Source: Stratiolaelaps scimitus (lineage: Eukaryota > Arthropoda > Arachnida > Mesostigmata > Laelapidae). From it: a stretch of 64,000 nt of DNA. Positions 22,129-33,400 of the stretch are shown one piece after another (positions within the stretch are counted from its first letter, which is position 1; each line of letters opens with the position of its first letter). The notes under the pieces are model-generated. The model was not told the DNA's origin and made no database searches. It saw only the letters and a list, made by a program, of their open reading frames with translations. The stretch spans positions 15,913,501 to 15,977,500 of the forward strand of contig JABWDB010000001.1 of assembly GCA_019614645.1 (NCBI GenBank), read 5' to 3'. Position numbers and translations under genes: made by a program.

Positions 22129-22790
22129 AACGCCCGGATTAGTTCAGCATGACCAATATAGTAGGAACTTGAAGCAATGCTCTACACAGTGGTACGGAGG
22201 CTGCTAAAAAGTAAACTATCATAAAGTAACCTGAGGTACAAAAAAGCGGCCTAGCGTTTAATGTAGCCCTTGAGGTCGGACAGAAGGTCCCGCCAGTAGC
22301 TCCCGAATAAAAATCGACTAGAATCTGAGAATACTATCACGATGTCGCGTTTGGGTACCGGACTTACGATGGGTCATGCAGTTTCAGACTCGATAGCCTG
22401 CTGAGATTCAATGATTTCTCAAATAATTTTAAATCTTAATATCCAGTTCTGCACGAAGTTACGTTTGAAAAACATGAATATCCTTACACTCGCTACCCTT
22501 TGCATATTAAAAATTGGTCGCCACGGCCTCACGGGTCAAGTATTGCCCATTACGGGGATAAGGCTACTGAGGACGTACAACCCTTTTAAAATAAATCTAT
22601 AATCAGAAGGATTCCGTTCATTAAAAATACAATCACCACCATAATCGCCACCATCCCCTCTTCATTGATTTGTGAAGATAGCATGATTCCTTATTCATTT
22701 TAGGACGATGAAATGTCGGGGCAACCTTTACAATATTTTTCAACGATGTCATACCTAGCAAGAATCCACAGATTAAGAAAGGTGATCAAG
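22129..22790. other. Flank of the gypsy remnant
   Basis: A short purine stretch (about 22238-22246, AAAAAAGCGG) could be part of a polypurine tract, but no matching LTR pair is visible in the window. No coding sequence recognised. Confidence 0.3.
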
Positions 22791-22794
22791 ATAT

Positions 22795-22885
22795 CCAAAA
22801 ATTCTCCCAGTCTGGCGGGATTTGAACCCCAGCAATATGTCCTTCCTGCTTCATAAGACACCCATAAAGAGATAGTTAAACGGCC
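22795..22885 (-). mobile_element. Possible tRNA-derived SINE head
   Basis: The minus strand carries GGGGTTCAAATCCCGCC, a good Pol III B-box, preceded by a poor A-box-like stretch and followed by an AATTTTT tract. I could not close a cloverleaf, so a tRNA-derived repeat is more likely than a tRNA gene. Confidence 0.35.
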
Positions 22886-22889
22886 CTAA

Positions 22890-23446
22890 TGGTCCTGAAT
22901 GACGATAATTATACTAATAACAATAATACGATTAATCTGAACAAATGGATGGTCAGTGAAGTGGATAGCGAACTCCCTCGTTATAAAGAAGGAAGTGTGG
23001 TAAGCTGGCGATCCAATAGGTCTCTCTAAAGTACTAAATAATAGCCCCGCCTCTACATATTCGTTTCTTTCCTGTTCCCGAGTTGTTTCGCGACGGTACC
23101 GGCTACAATCTACATCGGCCCGAGATTTATTGGCTCGAGATTTTGTGTCGAAGCATGATTCTGACATTTTCAATCAGAATTTAGCGTTCTCTGTTCTGTC
23201 CACTCCGTCGCACCCGTTGTCCACTTTGTTGTGACATTTTTTCGTGACAATGAAGTGGGCATCTTGACCAAATTTCCGATATTTTAAAATTAATGACATA
23301 CTATATATATATATAGCGGTGTAGAAGAATGACTCCAAGCTATTTTCGATGAGCATGAACTTCATGATTACTTATTCAGGTCTTTGAGGGAAACGATATC
23401 CAACAAAAGTGTCCACTCCGCCGTATTTTTCTCGTATAATAATTTG

Positions 23447-23496
<50 letters not shown>

Positions 23497-24769
23497 ATAT
23501 TAATACGGCATAATACTAAAATTGTATTATAGGCATACATGTGGCTTCATTTTGCTCAACCCTGATTAATCGCCTGGCTGGAAAGCTTTGTCGGCTAGAT
23601 ATTTGTGAGGTTTCATGAGAGCGTGTATTATCTATTTATATTAATATAAAACTAATATGAAAAATATTGTTGGACTGCGCTACTCCGTACCATTGGTAGT
23701 AGGGCACTCAATACGGGTACACTAAGAGAGAAACTATATTTGGTCATAGGCGTGACCACTTTCCGATAAGGTTTGTCTGACGGTACGTAACGGCTGCCAG
23801 TTAATACATCCTACGCACAGGTGGCGCCCCCTAGTGTAGAGGACCATGACTCATCTCGGATCATGAGAACATCTGAGAAACAACCACCACATTCACCAAG
23901 TTCCAGTGAACAATGAACCGTAAAGGTTACTTGTCTAAATGGGACCGACGATCATCTGTCAGTCTCCACTTAGGTCAGATACTTGCTTAGTTCTCTGGTA
24001 AGCGTTTCGAAATGCCTAATCCGAACGACAAAGACAATGCAATAGACAAGTTCGACTTCTTCCTCTTGTTAATTTTGCTCAAGACAAGCTGCGGCACTGT
24101 GTTACGAGTTAAGGTTAGAGAGGCGAGATACAGTACGTAGGTTAAACGTGTTTGACTTTAGGTCAGACGAGACGAATTTCTCTAGTTTACGTGTTGCCGG
24201 CCTACATGTCACTAAACTGGTAGCTCGGAATGTGTCTGTGGTGCCAACAAGATACTACAAACACTGCGACTTTTATATTCGTTGGTAGTATTTTGCCTTA
24301 CCTCTGGTCTTAGCGTGTGACATCGATGAACGAAGCTGTGAGAAGACAAAGGCTAGAAGACCGAAGGGGCTTATCCCATTTGCTGCTACGGACGTTGTAG
24401 CGCTGTCGTGGCACCACCTGTTGTGCTTGACTAACTTTGTCCATTTATAGACTTACTTCTCGAGGAACTGCATCGTTCGGTGCTGTGGATTGCATGGTCC
24501 TACACCGTCTCAGAATTGTCTCATAATTGTCATCGTTTCGTCGAGCGACAGTAGTAGCTGGTAGTGTGACAAGTGAACAACAGAGAAATCTGTGGTCCGG
24601 CGGCCGCTACCCTTTTCCTGGGGTTCACATTTAGATGTAGATGTTCGTAGTGGTCAATACGGATAACTGACTCTTTAAAATACCTGTGTGGCCTTGCAGA
24701 TCTGAGTGATTGCCCAAGATAGTTTGTCGATGTGACTCAGCCTTAGAACAAGTTGGACAACAAGTTATC
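22890..24769. other. Spacer and 5' region of Arp2 copy B
   Basis: AT-rich spacer with a long TA microsatellite. It then becomes more balanced in base composition over the last kilobase before the copy B start, which probably holds its promoter and 5' UTR. I see no similarity to the 13.5-14.18 kb region upstream of copy A by eye. Confidence 0.4.
23448..23491. repeat. TA microsatellite
   Basis: An uninterrupted TA run of about 44 bases. Confidence 0.95.
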
Positions 24770-24922
24770 ATGGATGACCAGGGCCGAAAGGTGATTGTTT
24801 GCGACAACGGCACCGGCTTCGTGAAGTGTGGATATGCGGGCTCACAGTTTCCGGCGTTTACCTTTCCGAGCCTTGTGGGTCGGCCACTTCTGCGGGCGTC
24901 AACTCGAATCGGCGACATGGAG
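24770..24922 (+). CDS. Arp2: Arp2 copy B exon 1
   Basis: Residues 1-51, starting MDDQGRK. The ATG has A at -3 and G at +4. The donor GTTCGT is shared with copy A. Six residues differ from copy A. Confidence 0.95.
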
Positions 24923-26667
24923 GTTCGTATTTCTTCAATGCGGTTTCTGCCACTATGAGAGAGTCACGAATCCTCCTCACTGAGTTGGAACAAATATAAA
25001 TAAACAAAAAAACCTACAGAAAATAGACCTATGTTAAGTAATTCCGACGCATAAATCGTTCACAAAACCCGAAACCTGTCCGGCCGCAAGTCGTGGTCTC
25101 GTGAAATTTGCAGTTGATGGCTTACAGTGGACTATATTGTCGAACTATAATAGGTAAACATTGTGTTCATTATCGAAACAGTTTAAATCATCCCTGTTGT
25201 TGGGGATAACTTACTACAGTTGCTATTCTTCAGGTTTTATTAATAATTAAGAATAGTTAATAATAATCTGCCGAAATATTATTTCCGGCTGATTGAAAAA
25301 TCTGCCGGAAATAATATTTCGGTATATTTAAGAGTCATATGTACAACTTTAAAGGTGAATTCGAATTTTTTGTTACAGGTTAAAGATCTAATGGTCGGAG
25401 ATGAGGCGTCCGAGCTACGATCAATGTTAGAAGTGAACTATCCTATGGAAAATGGAATGGTAATAGAACATACATTAGCGTTAACATGAATGTTAGATAA
25501 GTTAATTAGCACATGTTGCTTCATACATATGCTCACTGACGTGTGCATATGCTGTGATAATAGCCGTACTTCGTTAGGCAGGGAGCTTTATTTATTAAAA
25601 TAATTAAATATAAGGAAATAAGTATACTTGACATGTGTTTTTGTGACAATATCTGACATGGCTTACCTTGCAATATCATGATTAGTTTGAGCTCAGGAGG
25701 CAGATCTTGCAGGAGAAGGTCGCTTACGGCTATTTTCAATCTTGGACACCGTTGAATTGAGAATGGTGTGTTTAGAACAGGGAGCTATTTGACCAAATCG
25801 TTCAAGGAATGACCAAAAATGCCGTCTAATATTATATTATATATGATGATATCGTATAATATTATAAAGCGATATAAATGCATGTTTTTTATAGCTTTTA
25901 TTTAGACACAGCGAACGCGCGATGATTATCGTACTTGTTTTTACATTGATGGTGTAACATGCAGGTGCGTAATTGGGATGACATGCTTCACGTGTGGGAC
26001 TATACGTTTGGACCCGAGAAAATGAACATTGAGCCAAAGGACTGCAAAATCCTCATGACTGAGCCTCCGATGAATCCTTCGAAAAACAGACAAAAGATGT
26101 TCGAGGTGATGTTTGAACATTACGGGTTCCATTCTGCATACATCTCTATCCAAGCCGTTCTTACGTTGTATGCACGGGGTCTAAGGACTGGTAGGTTAAA
26201 CCAGACACCGATTTACCTTCAATACCTCTATAACAAAAGATATCGTTATTGAAACAAGGTCACTATCGAGACGCACTGCCACCGATCTCTCAAACGCAGC
26301 TGGCCTATGAGATGTTCATGTCTCACAAGTGTCCTTATGCAACACAACGTATATTCTAGTTGTTGACAAAAGGCACCAAGAATGAAAACCGAACGCAATT
26401 GCGCGCGTCCCTCGATGCTGGTCTATCATTTCCATCTGCTCTTGGGACAATTGTTTGCTAATGGGTTCATCTAAATTCGTTCTCGTAACCTGCTGCTTCA
26501 CCTGTGTGCGAGTCTTTCAGGAGTCGTTGTAGATTCAGGCGACGGCGTAACACACATCTGTCCGGTGTTCGAGGGCTTTTCGATGCCGCATCTCACGAAA
26601 CGGTTGGATGTTGCCGGCAGGGACGTTACCCGACACCTAATCAAGCTACTGTTACTCAGAGGTAAAA

Positions 26668-26704
<37 letters not shown>

Positions 26705-28998
26705 TTGCTGTATATCTGTTGGTGCATAAGATAGCATTTACGCCTAACAACAGGAGGCTATATCATAAATTATTTATTTCGTAACACTTTGTCGGGAAGT
26801 GAGCTTAGTAAACTGCGCCGTTCCTACCTGCGTGTGACCACAAACAATTGACTAACTGAGCCCCACCAATTGGATGAATACATTACCAGTTACTGAAGGA
26901 ATCGCTATTCATTGCTCAAATTGGAAGGCGATGCGCTCACACTTGCGCTCGCTGTGAACGAATTTAGATTAAATTTAGACGACTTTAGATCTTTAAATAA
27001 TCAAGTGTTTTGCTTGTCTAATCTTTCGAATCGAAACTTGTTTTCAAATTATTATAATTCATTTCTAGTAAAAGAATATCTAAGTATATCTCAAGTATAT
27101 TCTTACTACAGTTTTTTGCCAATATGATAATTATCGAAGTGCTACAGTTCAGGCATATATACTATCACGTTTCTTCTATTAATAATAATCATGGTATATT
27201 AACTAAACACATGCGCACGCGTTTCGAACCAAATTGCTCACTTCTCCCGAATATTAAATGCGGTGCCAGTGTCTATCTGGAAGCATTTCCGGGATGTGAC
27301 ATTACTTGATAACAAATCCTATAAATCAATCACGTAAGCAGCATAACGAACCTGCCAGAGCTATATTCTCGCGTTGGGTTCAACCTTGTGAAACGGGTCT
27401 GCTGTGCCAATTTCAAATAAATTGCTCGATTTGACTTGAAAGGTGGGCCTTCTACGGTTTCAAACATAAATCCATGAATGATGATCCCATTGTTCCTTCA
27501 TCAGGGACAATTGCATGTCACTGATCAGTGAACAGTTTCGTCTTCTGTATATAGGTATCTCTTTTGTTTATATAGGCACATGACTGTTATTGTTATTTTT
27601 ATCCTCCTAACCTTGATAGTTATCCGAACAATAATACCGCGATTATCCATTAGGCTACGTGTTTAACCAGTCCGCAGACTTTGAGACCGTTCGAATGATG
27701 AAGGAAAAACTCTGCTACGTGGCCTATGATATCGAATTAGAGAAAAGGCTCGCCCTTGAGACGACATGCCTTGTTGAAGAGTATACGCTGCCAGGTGAGC
27801 CCGCATTACACAGTTCAACTAATTGGGCCGTGAATGTAAGAGATAAACATTGCTTTCAAACAAATCTTACGTTGCATGGCACAATGAAAGAAAATTTATA
27901 TAATATTAATTATATAAATTTAGGAGTATTACTGCTATTATTACTGCTAAAATATCAGTGGTTAACTGCAATGTTCGTTTCTTGTCCATTATCGCTATTG
28001 AGCATTATCCACTCACTGACCTTAGCCAACAGTGATAGTACTATTTGTTATAAACAAATACAGCTACGCCAACAAATGATTACACTGTGTCCATTTTCTT
28101 CTTCTTCTGCTAGCGATCACACCTGGTACGTATCCAGAGCGGTTGAAAGATTTATAAATTATTAATAATTGTAATATATAATGCAATGATAATAATATAA
28201 TCACCTCCCAATAATGCAATAGATAGTAAGGCAGGCTGGTACGTGATGGACCTTTCAAATGGCCGTCCCGTTTGATCTTTGCCTCAGATGGACGACAAAT
28301 CAGGGTGGGCGCAGAACGCTTCGAGGCCCCTGAAGCGTTATTCCAGCCTCATCTGGTGGACGTCGAAGCGCCGGGCATAGCTGAGATGGTGTTTAGCACA
28401 ATCCAAAGCGCGGATATCGACGTTCGTCTCGAGTTGTATAAGCATATCGTGTTATCGGGTGGATCGACGATGTACCCGGGGCTGCCATCGAGACTTGAGA
28501 GAGAAATTAAACAACTTTACCTTCAGCGAGTGCTCAAAGGTATGAAGCTGTGGTCAGTCTGATACGATAAGCAATGCTTTGACTTTTGAACTTGTCAGGT
28601 TAACGTGTTGGTCAATGATCCGTGATGACACTCATTGTGAACGTTTGCAACTATTCCATTGTATAGATCAGTTGAATTACTACAATTGTGCGGGATAATC
28701 TCTCCGAGTGTAGTTCGAAACCGCCTGGCCATTTTGCTGCGAGACAAACATCGTCACGAACAAATTTAGCGTTTTACTCAGCTGTTACTGCTTTAATTGG
28801 TAAATAGGTGATGTGGAAAGATTGCGGAAGTTCAAGATCCGAGTTGACGATCCACCGGGCCGGAAAGATCTCGTGTTCGTTGGAGGATCAGTGTTGGCCG
28901 ACGTGACTAAGAACAAGGATGATTTCTGGATTTCTCGGCAAGAGTACCTGGAGAAAGGTCCTCAGGTTTTTGAACGGCTTGGCTATTGTCCTACGTAG
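24770..28998 (+). CDS. Arp2: Actin-related protein 2, copy B, 7 exons, 394 aa
   Basis: Coding exons: 24770-24922, 25379-25459, 25965-26190, 26521-26661, 27654-27794, 28288-28539, 28808-28998. Exon lengths and intron phases are identical to copy A, so this is a DNA-level duplication and not a retrocopy. All nucleotide-contact motifs are intact ([28 protein letters not shown]), as are Y202, T237 and T238. There are no stops or frameshifts, so it looks functional. It differs from copy A at about 62 of 394 residues. In places B is closer to vertebrate ARP2 (FGPEK in exon 3, E63 in exon 2). In others A is ([10 protein letters not shown] in exon 4). The tail is [10 protein letters not shown]. Both could enter Arp2/3 complexes, with tissue or stage specialisation as one explanation for retention. 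Confidence 0.97.
25271..25322. repeat. 18-bp perfect inverted repeat in Arp2 copy B intron 1
   Basis: CCGAAATATTATTTCCGG at 25271-25288 is the exact reverse complement of 25305-25322, with a 16-base loop. It lies about 60 bases upstream of exon 2. Confidence 0.9.
25379..25459 (+). CDS. Arp2: Arp2 copy B exon 2
   Basis: Encodes 27 codons with a single change from copy A (Glu instead of Lys at residue 63, the residue human ARP2 has). Acceptor GTTACAG, donor GTAATA. Confidence 0.95.
25965..26190 (+). CDS. Arp2: Arp2 copy B exon 3
   Basis: Residues 79-153, with [17 protein letters not shown] and [12 protein letters not shown]. Acceptor ATGCAG, donor GTAGGT. Twelve differences from copy A. Confidence 0.95.
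26521..26661 (+). CDS. Arp2: Arp2 copy B exon 4
   Basis: Second phosphate loop [13 protein letters not shown], then [18 protein letters not shown]. Acceptor CTTTCAG, donor GTAAAA, closely followed by a TA microsatellite. Confidence 0.95.
26673..26701. repeat. AT microsatellite in Arp2 copy B intron 4
   Basis: An AT run beginning about 10 bases after the exon 4 donor. Confidence 0.95.
27654..27794 (+). CDS. Arp2: Arp2 copy B exon 5
   Basis: Residues 201-247, including [20 protein letters not shown] and LALETT. Acceptor CCATTAG, donor GTGAGC. Seven differences from copy A. Confidence 0.95.
28288..28539 (+). CDS. Arp2: Arp2 copy B exon 6
   Basis: Residues 248-331, with [14 protein letters not shown] and [16 protein letters not shown]. 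Acceptor GCCTCAG, donor GTATGA. Thirteen differences from copy A. Confidence 0.95.
28808..28998 (+). CDS. Arp2: Arp2 copy B exon 7
   Basis: Terminal exon with [20 protein letters not shown] and [13 protein letters not shown], ending at TAG. Acceptor AAATAG. Confidence 0.95.
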
Positions 28999-29247
28999 TC
29001 AGTCGAACCTGTGAGTCTACCATTATTATTGCAACAAGCATCCGGTTAACGTCTACCAGATTTTCTATGGAGCCATAGGCTTACCGTAATCCAAAAACTA
29101 CAATTTCTTCGATAATGGTATCATGCATTATCAAAATACACTCAGTTAAAGCTCAGCAAAATATATCATAAATACGAAGAGAGGCCACAGATTGCTGACT
29201 GCTAAGTCGCTGTTTTGACATAACGGTCTTTCTGACAACTAATAACT

Positions 29248-29253
29248 AATAAA
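29248..29253 (+). terminator. Candidate polyadenylation signal for Arp2 copy B
   Basis: AATAAA 250 bases after the copy B stop codon, in AT-rich sequence. Composition turns GC-rich soon after, which fits a gene boundary here. Confidence 0.45.
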
Positions 29254-29299
29254 ATAGCGATTTGACTTCATTTTACATTTGTGATAACAGCCCGATTAT

Positions 29300-30120
29300 T
29301 CGTTACCGATACGCCCTCTTTAAAGCTTTCCCCCTTCCCCCATCTCTGATGTTCGCTCATACTATCGTCCCCGGCTTACTTCAGCCAGTCAGTTCTTCGC
29401 TCGGACTGCTGCCGGCATCGGCAGCCAGTACCCCAAGGCAGACTTTACAGAAGCATAGACACGATGACAGCGGCATACACTGCATACGCACACGGTGACA
29501 TACAAGGGTCCCCCAGCCTCCGCCGCCACCGCCAAGCTGAGACTGTATTTGTCGCAAGAGCCTGCGCCAGTAGTAGCAGAAGCATAGCGCCGGCCTATGC
29601 GGCGGCTTTGGCCGGCTGCTTGGACCGGCAGGAATTATCATACTAATTGCGACTCGCAGCAAGTGGACCGTGACTAAGCCACATTGTTCCCCGCCGTTCT
29701 TGTTCGGCCGCCGGGAAGGCTCTCCTCTCTCTCGAAAACCTTCGAAAGCTGCAGTCGAATCTCTCGAGCAAGTTTTCGGCCGACCGACTTAACGAGTTAT
29801 CTTTTCCCATCGTATGCTTGCCGTTTTTTTTTTTCTTTCGCATTTTTTCTCCGTTCACTCGCTCGCTCGCTCTGCCGTTCTACGGCACTACGCGCTCCCG
29901 AGACCTCGGCCTCGATGAGTCGTTTTCTTCCTTATTTCTTCCCGGGGCGCAGAAACCCGAGCCCAACGGCGGCGGAGTTTATTCGCACGCTCGTGCGGTC
30001 CGCCTTTTTTTTACGCGGGGAAATTGGAGCAAGAATCTTATCCAGAAGATAGGATTACCGATGCCGCCAGTCGGGTGGACGGCGGTGGCAGACGAAGAAC
30101 AAAAACAGGACGATTAACTG
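29300..30120. other. GC-rich block with trinucleotide tracts
   Basis: Pyrimidine-rich and CpG-containing sequence (for example CCGCCACCGCC near 29520 and TCGCTCGCTCGC near 29860). Several open frames occur on both strands, but none has recognisable similarity. It could be a promoter or 5' UTR block. Confidence 0.3.
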
Positions 30121-30225
30121 AAAGTCAGACGAACCGAAATAGTGACAACCACAACGGAATTAGCACAATTATAGAGTTGTTCTTGGGCCTCGCCGCAAAC
30201 TCCATGTTATATGTATATGGTCGTG

Positions 30226-30246
30226 GGTGTGTGTGTGTGTGTGTGT
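30226..30246. repeat. GT microsatellite
   Basis: An uninterrupted GT run. Confidence 0.9.
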
Positions 30247-30249
30247 CAA

Positions 30250-33200
30250 TGTAGTTGGCGGGCGAATGCCAGCTTTCAACATGCCATTAAACAAATGCCT
30301 ACATCGTCTACGTTGTGCAGAAGCCAGGCTCACGATTAGCTGATCTACTGATTGAGTAATTTACTATTGTATAATGCTGTACACACATAGGACTAAAGGG
30401 GCTATGCAGATTTGCCTAAGTCTTGATAATACCAGTAACGTCTGTACAAGGTAACTCGTTTGTATAGCCGAACCGTCGTAAGGTGGATCGATCATAAGTG
30501 TGACTCACGGCAATCACTTATGCAATATTGTGATTAATATGAGTGTTTATAAAAATCATATATCTGTGGAGTCCGAGCTGTCTCCTGTCAGTTCTGAGAG
30601 GTATGTATTTGGACTACTCCGCTCCACGATGTTAACTTTGCGTAGTAACTCTTGTAGTGACTTTTAAGAATGGTTTAGAAATAACGTTTAAGCCAGCACC
30701 AGTTATTATACCAATAATAATAATACTAATACAGAAAATTTCGGGGGACTGGCTGCTCTTTTCTTTAGGTGTGTCTATCTTCCTTGCAAAGCTTGTTAGC
30801 TACAAGTTCATTTAACCTTTGGGCTGACATGAAGTGTGACTACTATCATAAAATAAAATAGCTATGACACGCGAAGTAACGATATATTTTTAATAATTAT
30901 TCAGTATCGAAATTATTCCTGTGCATTGTTCCTTGTGGCACATTGACGAGCATGATTATCTACAGGTTGTATCCGTGTTCCACCGATATCAAACAGGATC
31001 GAGCAAAACGCCCTTTGATAAATACACATGATTTATACCCCCCCCCATCAAGCAGGCTGGATCGCAGGTCGGTTCCTTATCGACCTGAGCTTTTTCGTAG
31101 TCTTGCGCCACCCATGTGACCTAGCACCGTATAAAATCGAACGAAATGCAAGTGAAGTCGAAACGGAATCGAAACTAACTCCGCCAAGCCATTAACGTCA
31201 ACTAATGGCGAAGAATCGAAGAATGCCAGAGGCGGTGGTGGTCAAAGGCTGCTTTCTATGGCCGTTTACTGTTGCTACCGTTAGGGCTCGGCAGCGAAGT
31301 GGCTGCCCAGAGTCAGTCGCGGCCTTCGGGCGCTCGATACTGGTTGGTCGGCGAAGGAGCGCACAAAAAAGAACTAATCAGGGGCAAACACGCAGCGACT
31401 GGAAATGCCAGCCTGAAGGTAAGGTAAGGCTCTCGTTAGGCGGCGTTGATGCGGCTGCCTGGCGGTCCTGCTGGGTTGCTTCCGGGGCCGATGCATAGCA
31501 GTAACCTGGGACGGTGGAGAAGGCGATTGTCCGTTCCTCTAACTACAACTACTGCTACTACTAGTGCCTATCCTGCTGCTACTTGTACGCCGCGACCGCT
31601 AATTGTTATCCCGGCCGGTGGTCTCAGCCAGCAGCCATACCACACACCGACTAGTACAAGATGCATTGGAGCAACGTTGGGACTTCGGGTAGCGAATAGT
31701 TGGCCTGGGACATTGGGGACGCAAGCGGTGGACACGGCTAAGATAGGATAGCCGACGAGATAGGAGATCCTCTTCGCTTGCTTCGTACCGCCTTTGGATA
31801 TGTACATAACAAAGAACTGAAAAAAGATGTTCGAAATGTAGTGGGTGCGCGAGCATAGGCCGAATTGCGCTATCTGAAGAAATAGAGGAACTGTGGCAAG
31901 CCGTAAAGTAGCACCCAGATAGGTGGTGGTAGCTTTACGTAGTAGATATCTTCGTAGGAGATAGCTGGAAAGCGCTATATGTCGATCACTATGGTAGCTG
32001 TACTAATACTCGACTTAGTGAACTGAAAGCGTATGTGACAGGGACCCCAACTCTTCAATTGCCAAACTACTATACATATATATATATATATACTGTATTC
32101 ATCAATGAATATATAATATATATATTTTTTATATATCGGCCTCTTTCATGTACAAGTACGATTTTTCCCAGTGATTTGAAGAACAGTAATTGCAGTCGAA
32201 TGTAATGAGCTTAAGCACTTCATCTTGTGATAAATACAAAAAAAAAACTACAGGAGCGCGTGGACGGGGCTTGTGCGAATCATTCGGCGGAAGCCCGTAT
32301 ATCGCCGCATGGTCACATGCTAACAACGGTAAGAAACAAAAGAGTTTGAAAGACTGATGAAGGTTTTGAACAAGTTTTCATAGCAACGTAATGAGCTCCA
32401 CGTCCCCTCCTCCTTGAACGGAGAAACGGATCGTGCGAAGTTCGCGCGTCATTTCCCTGAGTGTCACCAGTCAGGATGGCGCAGGAACGCGGAGATTATC
32501 TTTTGCGCACCCAAGTTAACTCTTGCATTTAACACAAGTTTTCCGAAAAGGGACTCGGACCTGTCCTCATCAAGCCGCGCATGCCGGCAATAGTGGACTG
32601 TTACACATGACATACGGAAACTAACACATCCACCGTAGACGGCCCATAGATCGGGGAGGTGCCACAACAACCTATGGAGTTTAGGGTACGAGGGGAAGAT
32701 GTGATGTGCCTTGACGAAAACTAGTCATCAGTCGATATCTTTATGGAGTACGCCTAGGGCTGTAATCGTTTAGGTAGGCGCTCTTTTTCAATCTCCGTGA
32801 ACGGCAAACGCCGGAGCCCTCGGCGTGAGGCAAATCTCGCCGGTTTCATCAGGCAAATGCGATAAGTGTCAACATTACATGCTCGAAAAAGACATATATT
32901 AAGGAGGGTGATAACGCAGCTGCTCGAGGAGTACTCAGGCAGAATGTGGCGTCAACATTGTACCGTGTGGTATTTTAATGCTGCAACAGTGATCTGCGTT
33001 GAAACATACACTTGGTTATCACGTCAATGCTAGGTGCTGTGGCTGAATGAACATTCATGCTAGAGGTGCCATCGGGAAATATTCAAACTGCGCTGTCGAA
33101 TACTTGCGACACGCTATGTCTCAGTCTGTGGTGTTTATCCCGGGCTCAGTTCCTCTAATACAGGCACTTCCCCATAGCTCACAAACGTTATATCGTGTAT

Positions 33201-33400
33201 CACAGTGATTCGGGAGAACATTTGGCTCCTAATATATTCGTTTGGTGAATACTATGTATGTGTATACTCGACCTGTGCTAAATAGCTGGATTATGAATTC
33301 TTCAAAAGCACACTGATGGCGGTTTCTTTGAGCCGTCATTGGTTCGCTTTCAATTCGTTTCTTAATTCATCCTTCAAATAAAGCTGTTATTATCAATAGA
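30250..33400. other. Mixed spacer, no recognised gene
   Basis: AT-rich stretches alternate with a GC-rich patch at about 31200-31760. There is a 9-C run at about 31038-31046 and a TA run at about 32076-32092. I found no convincing exon. Confidence 0.4.

Noticed and set aside
24770..28998. Arp2 copy B as a processed pseudogene
   Set aside because: It keeps all six introns at identical positions, has no stop or frameshift and retains every nucleotide-contact motif.
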